From Bacillus sp. ISL-18 (lineage in GTDB: Bacteria > Bacillota > Bacilli > Bacillales > Cytobacillaceae), in assembly GCF_018613415.1 (NCBI RefSeq), contig NZ_JAGGQG010000019.1, positions 1 through 55,124 of the forward strand: a stretch of DNA of 55,124 bases, given 5' to 3'. A model generated the notes under the pieces. The model did not search any database, was not told the DNA's origin, and saw only the letters and a program-made list of their open reading frames with translations. Positions 25,001-33,942 of this stretch are shown here, piece after piece (position 1 is the stretch's first letter; each line of letters begins with the position of its first letter). Both the position numbers and the translations under genes were made by a program.

Positions 25001-26362
25001 CTATTGTGTTGCTGCGGCGCTGTATCTATTCTTTTGGATATGGATGAGTCTGATGGATAGGGCGATTCCTGCGGCGAGCAGGCCGATGGTGAGTCCGATC
25101 CAGTATCCTCTTGCACCTAGGCCGGTGAAATTGGCTAGTAGGTAGCCCGCTGGCAGGCAGATGAGCCAGTAGGCAACTAGTGTCATGATAAAAGCAATAT
25201 TTACGTCTTTATAGCCCCTTAATGCCGCTTGTGCCGTTGCCTGGATTGCATCGCAGATTTGGAAAAACAAGGCAAAAATTAAAAAGTTCGCTGTTAAGTT
25301 AATAACGGCCGCTTCAGTCGAGTAAAGTCCGGCCACCTGATAACGAAATGCCACGACGACCAATCCCGTCCCAATCGCAATTAACACCGCAATCCCAACG
25401 CCTAACCAACTGTACTGTTTGGCATCTTTATATCTTTTAGCCCCGACTTCATAGCCGACAAGCACGGTTAACGCTGTTGAAATACTAATCGGAATCATGT
25501 AAATGAACGAGACCACATTTAAAGCCGACTGGTATGCGGCGATGGTCGTTACATTAAACTTGCTTAACAGGATCGTCACAATCGCAAACACGGTGGTCTC
25601 GAAGAAAACGGACAGCCCCATTGGCACACCGATCTGTAGAATTTCCTTACACTGTTCCCAGGAAAACTCTTTTACCTTTGAAAAGATTTGAAAGGAAGAA
25701 AACGGATCCTGTTTTTTTACGATAAATATAGTCATTCCTAAAAAGATCCAATCAGTGATGGCCGTGGCATAACCTGCCCCTACTCCGCCAAGCTCTGGAA
25801 ACCCAAACTTTCCAAAAATAAGGACATAGTTCAATACCAGATTGATCGGTAATGATAACAGCATAATCACCATAATGACACGCGTTTTACCTAAGGCATA
25901 AATAAACGACCTTAGCACATTAAAAATAAATAGTGGCAGCAATCCATAACTTAGTCCCACCAAATAATCAAAAGCGGTTTCTTGAACTCTAGGTGAAAGC
26001 TTCATGAGATCAAGGATCGGGCTTAGAAAAAAATATCCAAGAACGATAATGATAACAGCAATGATAACGGAAAGTAATATTCCATGTTTGACGACCGTCG
26101 CTACTTCGTCATGCTTTTTTTGTCCAAATCGCTGGGCGGCAATCGGGGACACGGCCAGAAAGATCCCGCTAATGCCATTAAAGACTGGACTCCAGATTGA
26201 AGTGCCAATGGCCACTCCTGCTAAATCAGAACTACTATATCTTCCTGACATGATTGTATTGAAAAAGACCATGGAAAACATGCCAAGTTGCGTAATTAAG
26301 ATCGGTACTAACAAAACAAAGATTTGTTTTGTCTTTTCTTTAAGTGTAAACGTTTGATTCAT
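25001..26362 (-). CDS. MATE family efflux transporter
   Basis: 453 residues, twelve hydrophobic segments in two halves, typical MATE length. Exports cationic drugs or metabolites in exchange for Na+ or H+. Family features include LVPILITQLGMFSMVFFNT at the N-terminus and the related EILQIGVPMGLSVFFE at the start of the second half. AGGAG precedes the ATG. No regulator is adjacent, and the substrate is unknown. Confidence 0.9.
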   Translation of the reverse strand: MNQTFTLKEKTKQIFVLLVPILITQLGMFSMVFFNTIMSGRYSSSDLAGVAIGTSIWSPVFNGISGIFLAVSPIAAQRFGQKKHDEVATVVKHGILLSVIIAVIIIVLGYFFLSPILDLMKLSPRVQETAFDYLVGLSYGLLPLFIFNVLRSFIYALGKTRVIMVIMLLSLPINLVLNYVLIFGKFGFPELGGVGAGYATAITDWIFLGMTIFIVKKQDPFSSFQIFSKVKEFSWEQCKEILQIGVPMGLSVFFETTVFAIVTILLSKFNVTTIAAYQSALNVVSFIYMIPISISTALTVLVGYEVGAKRYKDAKQYSWLGVGIAVLIAIGTGLVVVAFRYQVAGLYSTEAAVINLTANFLIFALFFQICDAIQATAQAALRGYKDVNIAFIMTLVAYWLICLPAGYLLANFTGLGARGYWIGLTIGLLAAGIALSIRLIHIQKNRYSAAATQ

Positions 26363-26488
26363 GGTATGAAGGCTCCTATAAAAAAATAAAAATCCGAAAT
26401 TTCATTATACCCTACTATGGATTAATTTTCCTCATAAAGTTTAAACTATCTGTTTACAAGCTAAAAAAATAGGACCTGATGACAAGTC

Positions 26489-27298
26489 CTATTTCTTAAC
26501 AATTTTGGATGGATTATTAATTTTATACAACACTTTAGCATCGACCACAAAATCCTCGGGGGCATCCTTGCCTTTCCCCATTTTCTTGGCAGCCACTTTT
26601 CCATCGAATTCTAGTAAATCCCCTGCTGCCAATTCGAATTTTTTCAAGGTCTTACTATGGCTGCACCAAGCTAGTCCCAAATCAATGGGAGTCTCCTGAA
26701 CAATTTGCACGTTTTCCAATACGACCACTTCATCATTTTCTTCATTAAAAGGATTGTAGACAAGGGCAAACTGTTTCACAGCAGCTGTAAAATGGACTTT
26801 ATCAGCAGGCAGTTCGATTTTTGGTGCTTTCTCCTTTTTGGGCTTGGGTTCCTTAGCAGTTTTCGCGGCCTTTTCTTTTTTGGGAGTGTCTTGGGGTGGT
26901 ACCGTTTCAGTTTCCTGGGCTGCCTCTTCTGATTTTGGCTCTGCACCCTCATTTGAAGGATCTTTTTCGTCAAGATTAATTAAACTCTCTTTGCCAAAAC
27001 TGGATTGCTGCATTTCTTTTAAAAATGCCGGGTGGATACAGGTCAAATTTCCATCTTGGAATTCAATTACTAAGGTGTTAAATTCTCCAGTATTGCCATA
27101 GGTTTCATAACCTTTAATGGTTACAAGACGCTGATAGTTGCCTTCTTTATACCAAAATTCCTTTTTTGCTGCCGGCAATCCCCATTCCTTGAGTTTTTCT
27201 TTAAAATGATCGTCATCGCGGAATGGTTCATAGTCTCCTTTTGGCGGAATATATTTAGTTAAATCAGACTGTTCGATTTGTGTACGCAGAATGGCCAT
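26489..27298 (-). CDS. Conserved-looking protein with Lys/Glu-rich linker, unknown function
   Basis: 269 residues in three parts. An acidic/aromatic N-terminal domain (1-115, with WYKEGNYQRLVTIKGYETYG) leads into a low-complexity linker rich in Lys, Glu and Pro (about 120-170). A C-terminal domain follows (VYNPFNEENDEVVVLENVQ, then GDLLEFDGKVAAKK), perhaps an OB-like barrel. I do not recognise the family. The start at 27298 has GGAGGG 11 nt upstream; the frame extends to 27493 but without a binding site. Next to cspD, separated by a terminator. Confidence 0.75.
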   Translation of the reverse strand: MAILRTQIEQSDLTKYIPPKGDYEPFRDDDHFKEKLKEWGLPAAKKEFWYKEGNYQRLVTIKGYETYGNTGEFNTLVIEFQDGNLTCIHPAFLKEMQQSSFGKESLINLDEKDPSNEGAEPKSEEAAQETETVPPQDTPKKEKAAKTAKEPKPKKEKAPKIELPADKVHFTAAVKQFALVYNPFNEENDEVVVLENVQIVQETPIDLGLAWCSHSKTLKKFELAAGDLLEFDGKVAAKKMGKGKDAPEDFVVDAKVLYKINNPSKIVKK

Positions 27299-27391
27299 AA
27301 CGACAAATCCCTCCATTACATATGTATGTTCTTTCATTATACCATTTATTTCAGAAAAGAATAATTTACCACAACAGGAGGAAATCAGCAT

Positions 27392-27422
27392 AAAAAAAAG
27401 ACTCTCCAATGAGAGTCTTTTT
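27392..27422. terminator. Terminator after cspD
   Basis: AAAAAGACTCTC, loop CAAT, GAGAGTCTTTTT, perfect stem; ends cspD on the minus strand. Confidence 0.9.
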
Positions 27423-27437
27423 ATATATGGCTTAAAA

Positions 27438-27638
27438 TTATAATTTACGAACGTTAGAAGCTTGTGGTCCACGTTGACCTTGTTCAACGTCAAAAGATAC
27501 TGCTTGACCTTCGTCTAAAGATTTGAAGCCTTCGCCTTGGATTGCAGAGAAGTGAACGAATACGTCGTCTCCAGCTTCCCGCTCGATAAATCCAAAACCT
27601 TTTTCTGCATTAAACCATTTTACTTTACCTTGTTCCAT
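27438..27638 (-). CDS. cspD: Cold-shock protein
   Basis: 66 residues, single cold-shock domain. RNP1 KGFGFIER and RNP2 VFVHFSAI bind single-stranded RNA and DNA; the protein acts as an RNA chaperone. The start at 27638 has AGGAGGAAC 8 nt upstream; the extra ten residues to 27668 come from the leader hairpin. The symbol could equally be cspB or cspC. Confidence 0.95.
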   Translation of the reverse strand: MEQGKVKWFNAEKGFGFIEREAGDDVFVHFSAIQGEGFKSLDEGQAVSFDVEQGQRGPQASNVRKL

Positions 27639-27654
27639 GTGTGGTTCCTCCTGC

Positions 27655-27788
27655 TGTGTGCTTTGCACACAATTTGTTACTATCCTTGCTCAAATCTTCA
27701 AGACAAAAAGCAGTTATCACTTTAACGTTCTTTCCGACTCACAAAAATAATTCTACTTAAATATAGCAGATAGAACGGAAGAAAGCAA
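27655..27788 (-). promoter_or_regulatory. cspD promoter and long leader with hairpin
   Basis: TTGCTT (27788-27783), 17 nt, TATATT (27765-27760) gives a leader of about 115 nt. Just before the Shine-Dalgarno a perfect hairpin TGTGTGC-AAA-GCACACA (27671-27655) could gate ribosome access, as expected for a temperature-responsive csp mRNA. Confidence 0.65.
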
Positions 27789-27983
27789 ACTCATTTGCAA
27801 TTTTTGTTTTTTTTGGTAGAAAAGTCCGCCATCCAAATATGTCCTTTTGACCATATTCTGCAAGCCTTTTCACGAAATATTTAGCGTTACTAAATTTTTT
27901 ATAAACATCTAAATTTTCTCTATTAGATTATGGTATTTGATTGTATAATTACTAAGAATTTAAAAAGAAATTGGTGATGGCAC

Positions 27984-29204
27984 ATGAGGACTTATAACGA
28001 AAAGATCAGTATTTATCATGGAATGGTGTCTACCATTGCAGTGAATCTGGCAAGCAACTATTTTCCTATCTTTGCAATCTCTATTTTAGGGGCCACCAAT
28101 TATCAAGTGGGGTTAATCAGTTCCCTCCCGCCCTTGGTCGCGCTGATTATGACCGTTCCAGCCGCTATTTTATTGAACCGATTGGAATTGCAAAAGAAAA
28201 CGGTTGCCATGTCAGTCCTTTGGGCGAGAATCATGTTTTTACTGCTGGCAGGAGTCATTTTTATTCATTCTTCCTACCAAGCATGGTCTTTTTTGATTAT
28301 TGTAGCCCTTATGAATGTTCCGGGTACGATCTCGAACATTGGCTGGCAGACATTAATTAGCGGGATGATCAAAGAAAAACGGCGTGGAGCCTTTTTCAGT
28401 GACCGGAACCGTCTCTTAACAGTTGTGGGCATGATCACTACTTTAATTATCGGGGTTGTGATGAAAAGTCAGACCCATCATGCGTGGGCCTATCAAATTT
28501 TATTCATCATCGCTTTCGTTTTTGGCATACTAGAAGTACTTTTTTTAATGAAGCATCGAGAAAAACCACAAGTGAAGCTGGCGCAAAAAAAATCATCGAT
28601 GGATTGGTCGATTTTTAAGGACCCAGGATACAAGTGGTTCCTGATTACTGCTCTTTGCTTTAATTTTACTTGGCAAATGGCATGGGGTTTATTCAATATC
28701 TATAATGTCCGTTATGTTCATGCTACCATTCTATGGATCAGTATTTTTTCGGTTGCCAATCAGCTAGTGCAGATTTTCTCGTTCCCCTTATGGAAAAAAT
28801 GGGCTGAGCATAAATCTAACACGCTTGTGTTGGTTTGGGTAGCAGTAGGGATGGCAACAGCTCCCGTTTTAAACATCATCTCGACCAATGTATATTATAT
28901 TACCTTTGTTTCGATGACATCCGGATTCTTTGTTTCCGGTACCACGCTTTTATTGTTTAATCTATTATTGGAGCAATCGCCAGAGGAAAAGAGAACGTAT
29001 TGTATTACTACCTATAATGTCCTCTTATCCTTCGTCGCTTTTATTGCTCCGCAAATCGGGATTTGGTTCTTAGAAATCTCCAACATGAGAATATCAATGG
29101 AAATTTGTACACTCTTACGGTTTATCAGCGCGTTTGTCTTTTTCCTCATGTATATAAAAATTATGCGAACCAAAAAAGCAACCAAAATCATGTCATCTAT
29201 ATAG
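27984..29204 (+). CDS. MFS transporter
   Basis: 406 residues with about twelve hydrophobic segments. The central loop (KHREKPQVKLAQKKSS) divides two six-helix halves. Substrate unknown. The ATG at 27984 follows GGTGATG; a TATAAT box lies at 27944 but the -35 is poor. No regulator nearby. Confidence 0.85.
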   Translation: MRTYNEKISIYHGMVSTIAVNLASNYFPIFAISILGATNYQVGLISSLPPLVALIMTVPAAILLNRLELQKKTVAMSVLWARIMFLLLAGVIFIHSSYQAWSFLIIVALMNVPGTISNIGWQTLISGMIKEKRRGAFFSDRNRLLTVVGMITTLIIGVVMKSQTHHAWAYQILFIIAFVFGILEVLFLMKHREKPQVKLAQKKSSMDWSIFKDPGYKWFLITALCFNFTWQMAWGLFNIYNVRYVHATILWISIFSVANQLVQIFSFPLWKKWAEHKSNTLVLVWVAVGMATAPVLNIISTNVYYITFVSMTSGFFVSGTTLLLFNLLLEQSPEEKRTYCITTYNVLLSFVAFIAPQIGIWFLEISNMRISMEICTLLRFISAFVFFLMYIKIMRTKKATKIMSSI

Positions 29205-29210
29205 TAATAA

Positions 29211-29258
29211 TGGTGTCAGGCACCAAACGTGGACACTGTCCTTCTGGAATGGACAGTG
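29211..29258. repeat. GGTGTCAGGCACC palindrome with adjoining hairpin
   Basis: TGGTGTCAGGCACCA (29211-29225) followed by CACTGTCC, 9-nt loop, GGACAGTG. It reaches the stop codon of the MarR gene and may serve as a 3' end for both convergent genes, though the T-run is missing. Confidence 0.75.
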
Positions 29259-29681
29259 CTACTTGTCATCGATGGGGTTCATTTTGCGGAGTAAAGTAAA
29301 TAATTGGTCCGTTTCTTGTGTGGTTAAGTGCTGGGTTAATCGCTGGTGGGAGCGATCTAATAGTTGGATCAGGATTGGATAAAATTCCAGTCCTTTTTGG
29401 GTTGGATATAATTGATAGGAACGACGGTCTTCCACATCTAAAACACGTTCGATGTAGCCGGCTTCTTCCAATTGTTTAACGGCCCTAGCTGTGGTCGCCT
29501 TATCAAATTTTAGTTCTGTCGTTAATTTATCTTGATTGACTCCGGGACATCTTAAAATTTCAATTAGAAAACTATGTTGTCCCCCGCCGCCGATGTAGAA
29601 CGGTTTAAGTTCTTTTGTCAGGAATTTTTGGTGCTGTCGATTTAGCTGTGAAATCAGCTTGCCGATCGGTTTTCTTTCCAT
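29259..29681 (-). CDS. MarR family repressor
   Basis: 140 residues with a winged helix-turn-helix (about 50-110; GVNQDKLTTELKFDKATTARAVKQLE, then the DRRSYQLYPT wing). Divergent from an EmrB/QacA-type pump with two perfect palindromes between them, so it very likely represses both itself and the pump until a toxic ligand binds. The ATG at 29681 has GAGGG 6 nt upstream; the ATG two codons earlier touches it. Confidence 0.9.
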   Translation of the reverse strand: MERKPIGKLISQLNRQHQKFLTKELKPFYIGGGGQHSFLIEILRCPGVNQDKLTTELKFDKATTARAVKQLEEAGYIERVLDVEDRRSYQLYPTQKGLEFYPILIQLLDRSHQRLTQHLTTQETDQLFTLLRKMNPIDDK

Positions 29682-29728
29682 GTTCATCCCTCATTAAATG
29701 TGTCAATAATATCAAGATTATCTTATTT

Positions 29729-29789
29729 TAGTTGCAAGTGCAACTATATCCAGTTACACTCTATACACAGATAGTTGCACAAGCAACTA
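29729..29789. promoter_or_regulatory. Paired MarR operators over the pump promoter
   Basis: TAGTTGC-N4-GCAACTA occurs at 29729-29746 and 29772-29789, both perfect, centres 43 bp apart. A plausible pump promoter TTGCAA (29732), 17 nt, TACACT (29755) has its -35 inside operator 1. Confidence 0.85.
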
Positions 29790-29814
29790 AAATTAAATGA
29801 TGAGGTGAGTTCCC

Positions 29815-31266
29815 GTGAATCCCAAAGTTAAAACGTACCAAGAGGATGAACGAATTCAACGGAAGAGATGGATTATTTTAGTGATCCTCAATCTTTTTGT
29901 ATTTATGTCCACACTCGACAGCAGCATCGTCAATATTGCCCTGCCTGTCATTTCTAAAACAATGAATTTGCCAATTGCAAAAATACAATGGGTGGTTTCC
30001 ATCTATTTAATTGCGATTTGTGCGTTTATCTTGTTATTTGGAAAGTTGGGTGATCAATATGGAAAAATAAGAATCTTTAAAACGGGGATGATCATTTTTT
30101 TAGTCGGCTCGCTTTTATGCGGATTTAGCACCACATTGCCATTCCTGCTCCTATTTCGGATAATTCAGGCAGTCGGGGCTTCTATGACCATGGCAAACAG
30201 CCAAGGGATTGTAACAGAAATTTTTCCGCCAACCGAACGCGGCAAGGCACTCGGCCTGATTGGCACCTTTGTTTCGTTAGGAAGTATTGCCGGACCCAGC
30301 CTGGGAGGCTTACTTGTTTCAGCATTTGGGTGGGAATATATCTTTTGGGTGAATATCCCAATCGGGCTGCTTGCTATTTCATTTGGATGGAGAATATTGC
30401 CCGCCGACCTTACCTTTGTAAAAGCAAAGCTGGATGTGCTCGGCAGCATTTTATTTTCCGTCTTTATTATCTCGCTGTTTTCAGGTCTTCTGCTGGGACA
30501 GCAGTTCGGCTATCAGGATATCCGGATTCTTGGGGCTCTTATTCTAGCTGTAGTTACCTTTATCTTCTTTTTATGGACTGAGTCCCGTACTGAGCAGCCG
30601 ATGTTACAATTTTCTTTATTCAAAAATGCCTCATTTTCGTTGAGCATTTTGTGTGGCTGTCTCGTTTTTGTGTCGACCTTTTGCTTTAATATTATCTCGC
30701 CTTTTTATACACAAAACATCCTGCACTTGCCGCCGCTCAGTGCTGGATTACTATTAATGCTGTTTCCGATTACCATGTCAATTGTGGCCCCATTAAGCGG
30801 AGCATTATCAGATAAAATTGGTTCGGAACTGTTAACGTTTATCGGACTGGTCATTATGGTGATTGCCCAAGTTGGTCTTTCTACCTTACACGCAAGCAGT
30901 TCAATTCTATTCGTTGGTTCCCTGGTTGCAATATTAGGTTTAGGAAATGGGCTTTTTCAGTCTCCAAACAATTCGTTAGTGATGTCTTCCGTTCCACGGT
31001 CACAGCTTGGAATTGCCGGGAGTATTAATTCCTTAATCCGGAATATTGGCATGGTGGTCGGCATCGCGGTTGCTACCACCACTTTGTTCAGCGTGATGAG
31101 TGCAAAAGCAGGGTACCGGATAACAGGGTTGATCCCGAACCAGCCCGATATTTTTATCGACGGAATGCACATCGTCCTGATGGGCTCAGCCAGCATCTGC
31201 TTCGTTGCTGCATTGTTAACAGGAATGCGTTTGTTTAAAGCCAAAGTTGCCGTGAGACAACAGTAA
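29815..31266 (+). CDS. DHA2 family MFS multidrug transporter (EmrB/QacA type)
   Basis: 483 residues, fourteen predicted hydrophobic segments as expected for the 14-helix DHA2 group. LDSSIVNIALPVIS near residue 35 (motif with acidic residue in helix 1) and GKLGDQYGKIRIF (motif A loop) are visible. Exports drugs with proton exchange. GTG start with GAGGTGAG upstream. Controlled by the divergent MarR. Confidence 0.92.
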   Translation: MNPKVKTYQEDERIQRKRWIILVILNLFVFMSTLDSSIVNIALPVISKTMNLPIAKIQWVVSIYLIAICAFILLFGKLGDQYGKIRIFKTGMIIFLVGSLLCGFSTTLPFLLLFRIIQAVGASMTMANSQGIVTEIFPPTERGKALGLIGTFVSLGSIAGPSLGGLLVSAFGWEYIFWVNIPIGLLAISFGWRILPADLTFVKAKLDVLGSILFSVFIISLFSGLLLGQQFGYQDIRILGALILAVVTFIFFLWTESRTEQPMLQFSLFKNASFSLSILCGCLVFVSTFCFNIISPFYTQNILHLPPLSAGLLLMLFPITMSIVAPLSGALSDKIGSELLTFIGLVIMVIAQVGLSTLHASSSILFVGSLVAILGLGNGLFQSPNNSLVMSSVPRSQLGIAGSINSLIRNIGMVVGIAVATTTLFSVMSAKAGYRITGLIPNQPDIFIDGMHIVLMGSASICFVAALLTGMRLFKAKVAVRQQ

Positions 31267-31345
31267 ATTTTATCAACTGACAAATATATTTTAAAAAGAT
31301 TCATATTTTAGAAGGTGAGATGATTTTTGATATCGGGAGGTTCCT

Positions 31346-32077
31346 ATGATTAGAATCAATCATCAGGTTGTTGAGCCGGGAGACCTTAAGGGCATTACCA
31401 AACCAGAAGAAAAAAATATCATTAAACTAATGGCGGGTTATCATTCTATCTACGATTATCAAACCATCCATCAATTAGAATTTGAACTGTTTTTTCGTAC
31501 CAACACTTTGAAAGCTGCACAAGAACTTAACAAAAGCGGGATAAAGTTTACGACTTTCACGTACGCCTTTTGTAATAAAACGTATTGGGATCGATTAGGG
31601 AATGGGGGGTTCTTGTTAAAGCCGAATGTTAGCCCTTCAACAGCGATCTTAGACATCCTCAAAAACGGGCAGCTCTATGCGACTGAATGCTCTACCGCCA
31701 TTGCAATCGTTTTATATCTTGCTACGCTGCATTCGATCGGACGGGAGCGATTTGATTTGTTATTTGCACGGCTATACTTAATGGATTGGCAATTCGATGA
31801 GGATCTTCCGATTTTTCAGCTGTATTCGGACGATTTTCTCCCCGGTGATGTCTTACATTTTAACAATCCCGATTTTGATCCGAAACAGCCTCATTGGCGC
31901 GCCGAAAATGTTGTCTATTTTGGTGATGACAAGTACTATGGACACGGCGTCGGCATGCAAAATGCCAGCACCATTATCAACTTCCTAAACAAAAAAAGAA
32001 AACCGAATCCAACGTATTCAGCTTACCTCATGAATATGATTACACGTCCATATTATCGATCATTTTCATACGGATAA
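31346..32077 (+). CDS. tgl: Spore coat protein-glutamine gamma-glutamyltransferase
   Basis: 243 residues, usual Tgl length. Cross-links spore coat proteins through Gln-Lys bonds late in sporulation. Catalytic Cys115 in YATECSTAIA matches B. subtilis Tgl. GGGAGG precedes the ATG. Upstream, CATATTTTA at 31302 resembles a SigK -10, but no matching -35 at normal spacing was found. It marks the host as a spore former. Confidence 0.93.
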   Translation: MIRINHQVVEPGDLKGITKPEEKNIIKLMAGYHSIYDYQTIHQLEFELFFRTNTLKAAQELNKSGIKFTTFTYAFCNKTYWDRLGNGGFLLKPNVSPSTAILDILKNGQLYATECSTAIAIVLYLATLHSIGRERFDLLFARLYLMDWQFDEDLPIFQLYSDDFLPGDVLHFNNPDFDPKQPHWRAENVVYFGDDKYYGHGVGMQNASTIINFLNKKRKPNPTYSAYLMNMITRPYYRSFSYG

Positions 32078-32087
32078 TAGTGAAATT

Positions 32088-32136
32088 GGTGACAGGCACC
32101 ACCCGTGGACATTGTCCACGGGCGGTGCCTGTCACC
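32088..32136. repeat. 49-nt near-perfect cruciform of the GGTGACAGGCACC family
   Basis: GGTGACAGGCACC and GGTGCCTGTCACC form the outer arms; CCCGTGGACA and TGTCCACGGG the inner arms around a single T. Only one mismatched pair (A/C) interrupts 23 pairs. It lies between tgl and the end of the thi operon and may stop either transcript. Confidence 0.88.
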
Positions 32137-32144
32137 TTGATCTG

Positions 32145-33152
32145 TTAAAAGTTGATAAATGCGTCTTTCGCTTTTACATTGGATTTGATTACTTTGTTTT
32201 CTTTTAACCAGTCGGCGACTTGGTTCCATGTATGCGGATCTTGGTAGCCGAATGATTTGTCTTTTGCGTCCATGAGCGGCAAGAGAATTTGTAAACTCTT
32301 CGTTTCAATGTCCTTCTCTAGTGGTGATGATTGATCTTCATGCTTTAGCAGCACCGATAAGCCCTCTGCGGGATGGTCCTGAACATATTTTTGTCCCTTC
32401 CCAATTGCAGTCATAAACTTCTTAAATACTTCCGGTTTTGCTTTTAGTTCCTTTTCACTTCCGACCAATACTAATTCATAGTAATCAGGAACGCCATAGT
32501 CAGCAGGATTCAAGGTCCGCATTGGATGCCCTTCTTTATCCAGCAATAACTTTTCATGGTTGATATAGCCGCCAATGAGGGCATTGGTTTTCTTCGTTGC
32601 CATTGCCGGAATCAAGTCCCAGCCCACATCGACCATTTTTACCTGCGAAGCATCTCCCCCGTCAGCCTTAACCATGGATTGTACAATCGCCTCGTCAAGT
32701 GGAATCGATGGATAGCCGATTGTTTTCCCTGCTAAATCCTTAGGTGATTTGATTGAACTATCAGCTGGCACCATTAATTGATTGAGCGGATGACGGACAA
32801 TGGCACCAAACGATTGAACGGGAATCTCTTCCCCGCGCGCCACCAATACCTGCGGCTGGTAGCTGAGTGCCATGTCGATTTGGCCGGCAGCCACAAGCTT
32901 CAACGGATCATTGGTATCGGCTGGCATTTCAATCTTAACATCCAAGCCCTGCTCTTTAAAATAGCCCTTTTCCTGTGCTGCATAAAGAAACGAGTGGACC
33001 GCGTTTGGGTACCAATCTAACATTAAGGTCACTTTTTCAAGCTTTTTGTCACCGCCTGATGTTTTCTCGGAGGGTGAGGTTTGATTGCTTTTTCCGCAAG
33101 CACTTAATAGCAGTAAAAATAAACTTAGCAAAATGATTGCACTTTTCTTCAT
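32145..33152 (-). CDS. thiY: Thiamin-precursor ABC transporter, binding lipoprotein
   Basis: 335 residues of the NMT1/THI5-like family. Lipoprotein signal with LLSAC near residue 19, so it is tethered outside the membrane. The fold binds formyl-aminopyrimidine in ThiY; contacts are not assigned here. Last gene of the TPP-riboswitch operon after thiX. AGAGGAAG precedes the ATG. The name follows context with ylmB and tenA. Confidence 0.88.
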   Translation of the reverse strand: MKKSAIILLSLFLLLLSACGKSNQTSPSEKTSGGDKKLEKVTLMLDWYPNAVHSFLYAAQEKGYFKEQGLDVKIEMPADTNDPLKLVAAGQIDMALSYQPQVLVARGEEIPVQSFGAIVRHPLNQLMVPADSSIKSPKDLAGKTIGYPSIPLDEAIVQSMVKADGGDASQVKMVDVGWDLIPAMATKKTNALIGGYINHEKLLLDKEGHPMRTLNPADYGVPDYYELVLVGSEKELKAKPEVFKKFMTAIGKGQKYVQDHPAEGLSVLLKHEDQSSPLEKDIETKSLQILLPLMDAKDKSFGYQDPHTWNQVADWLKENKVIKSNVKAKDAFINF

Positions 33153-33171
33153 TTGTTTTTATCTTCCTCTC

Positions 33172-33942
33172 TTAGATGCGAACTTTATTTTTCAAAACTT
33201 GCTTTTCTAGTAAACTTATCAATAAAAACAAGACAATTCCTAGTAATGATAACAGGAAAATCGCCGCAAACACAGCGTCTGCCTGTAAGCTGCCCGACAT
33301 ACGCCGGCTGAAGTACCCGAGGCCCTCACTGGCACCGAGCCATTCGCCAATCGTCGCCCCAACCACACAATATACTACCGACATTTTTAAACCTGATAAA
33401 AACGCAGGCAAGGCCATTGGCACCTGTATCTTTTTAAAAATGGTCCAGCGGCTCGCCCCCATCGTTAACAATAATTCACGATATTCGTTCTCGCCTGATT
33501 TCAGGCCATCATACGTGCTAACCACAATTGGAAAGAACGCCGTTAAAATCGTGACAGCAATCTTGCTCCAGATCGAATAGCCAAACCACATGATAAAAAT
33601 CGGCGAAATCGCAATCAACGGAATCGTTTGTGAAATAACCAAGAACGGATAAAGGACCTTCTCTAATGGACGAAAAAAGTGCATGCCGACCCCAAGTAAG
33701 GTGCCGCAGCTCACCGAAATGGCAAAGCCTATGAGAACTTCATTTAGGGTTGCAGGCAGATGTTCTGCAAACAGGAGCTCACGGTTGTCGATTAATGAGT
33801 TCCAGACCGCGGATGGAGCCGGCAAAATAAAGGCTGGAATAATCCCGCGTTTGACGACCATTTCCCATATACTGACAAGAAGAATGACAACGAAGATAAA
33901 TAATCCATAATCACTCGTCCATTTTTTTACACTAGTTTTCAT
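33172..33942 (-). CDS. thiX: Thiamin-precursor ABC transporter, permease
   Basis: 256 residues, about six hydrophobic segments, BPD-type permease. The EYRELLLTMGASRWTIFKKIQVPMALP region is the coupling loop that meets the ATPase. It starts 11 bp inside the end of thiZ, so the two are translationally linked. Builds the channel for formyl-aminopyrimidine with ThiY and ThiZ. Confidence 0.9.
   Translation of the reverse strand: MKTSVKKWTSDYGLFIFVVILLVSIWEMVVKRGIIPAFILPAPSAVWNSLIDNRELLFAEHLPATLNEVLIGFAISVSCGTLLGVGMHFFRPLEKVLYPFLVISQTIPLIAISPIFIMWFGYSIWSKIAVTILTAFFPIVVSTYDGLKSGENEYRELLLTMGASRWTIFKKIQVPMALPAFLSGLKMSVVYCVVGATIGEWLGASEGLGYFSRRMSGSLQADAVFAAIFLLSLLGIVLFLLISLLEKQVLKNKVRI

Noticed and set aside
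26776..26973. Lys/Arg-rich 65-residue minus frame
   Set aside because: Out-of-frame shadow of the charged linker in the gene at 26489.
31302..31309. SigK promoter for tgl
   Set aside because: CATATTTTA fits a -10, but no AC-type -35 lies at the right distance, so I did not list it as a feature.
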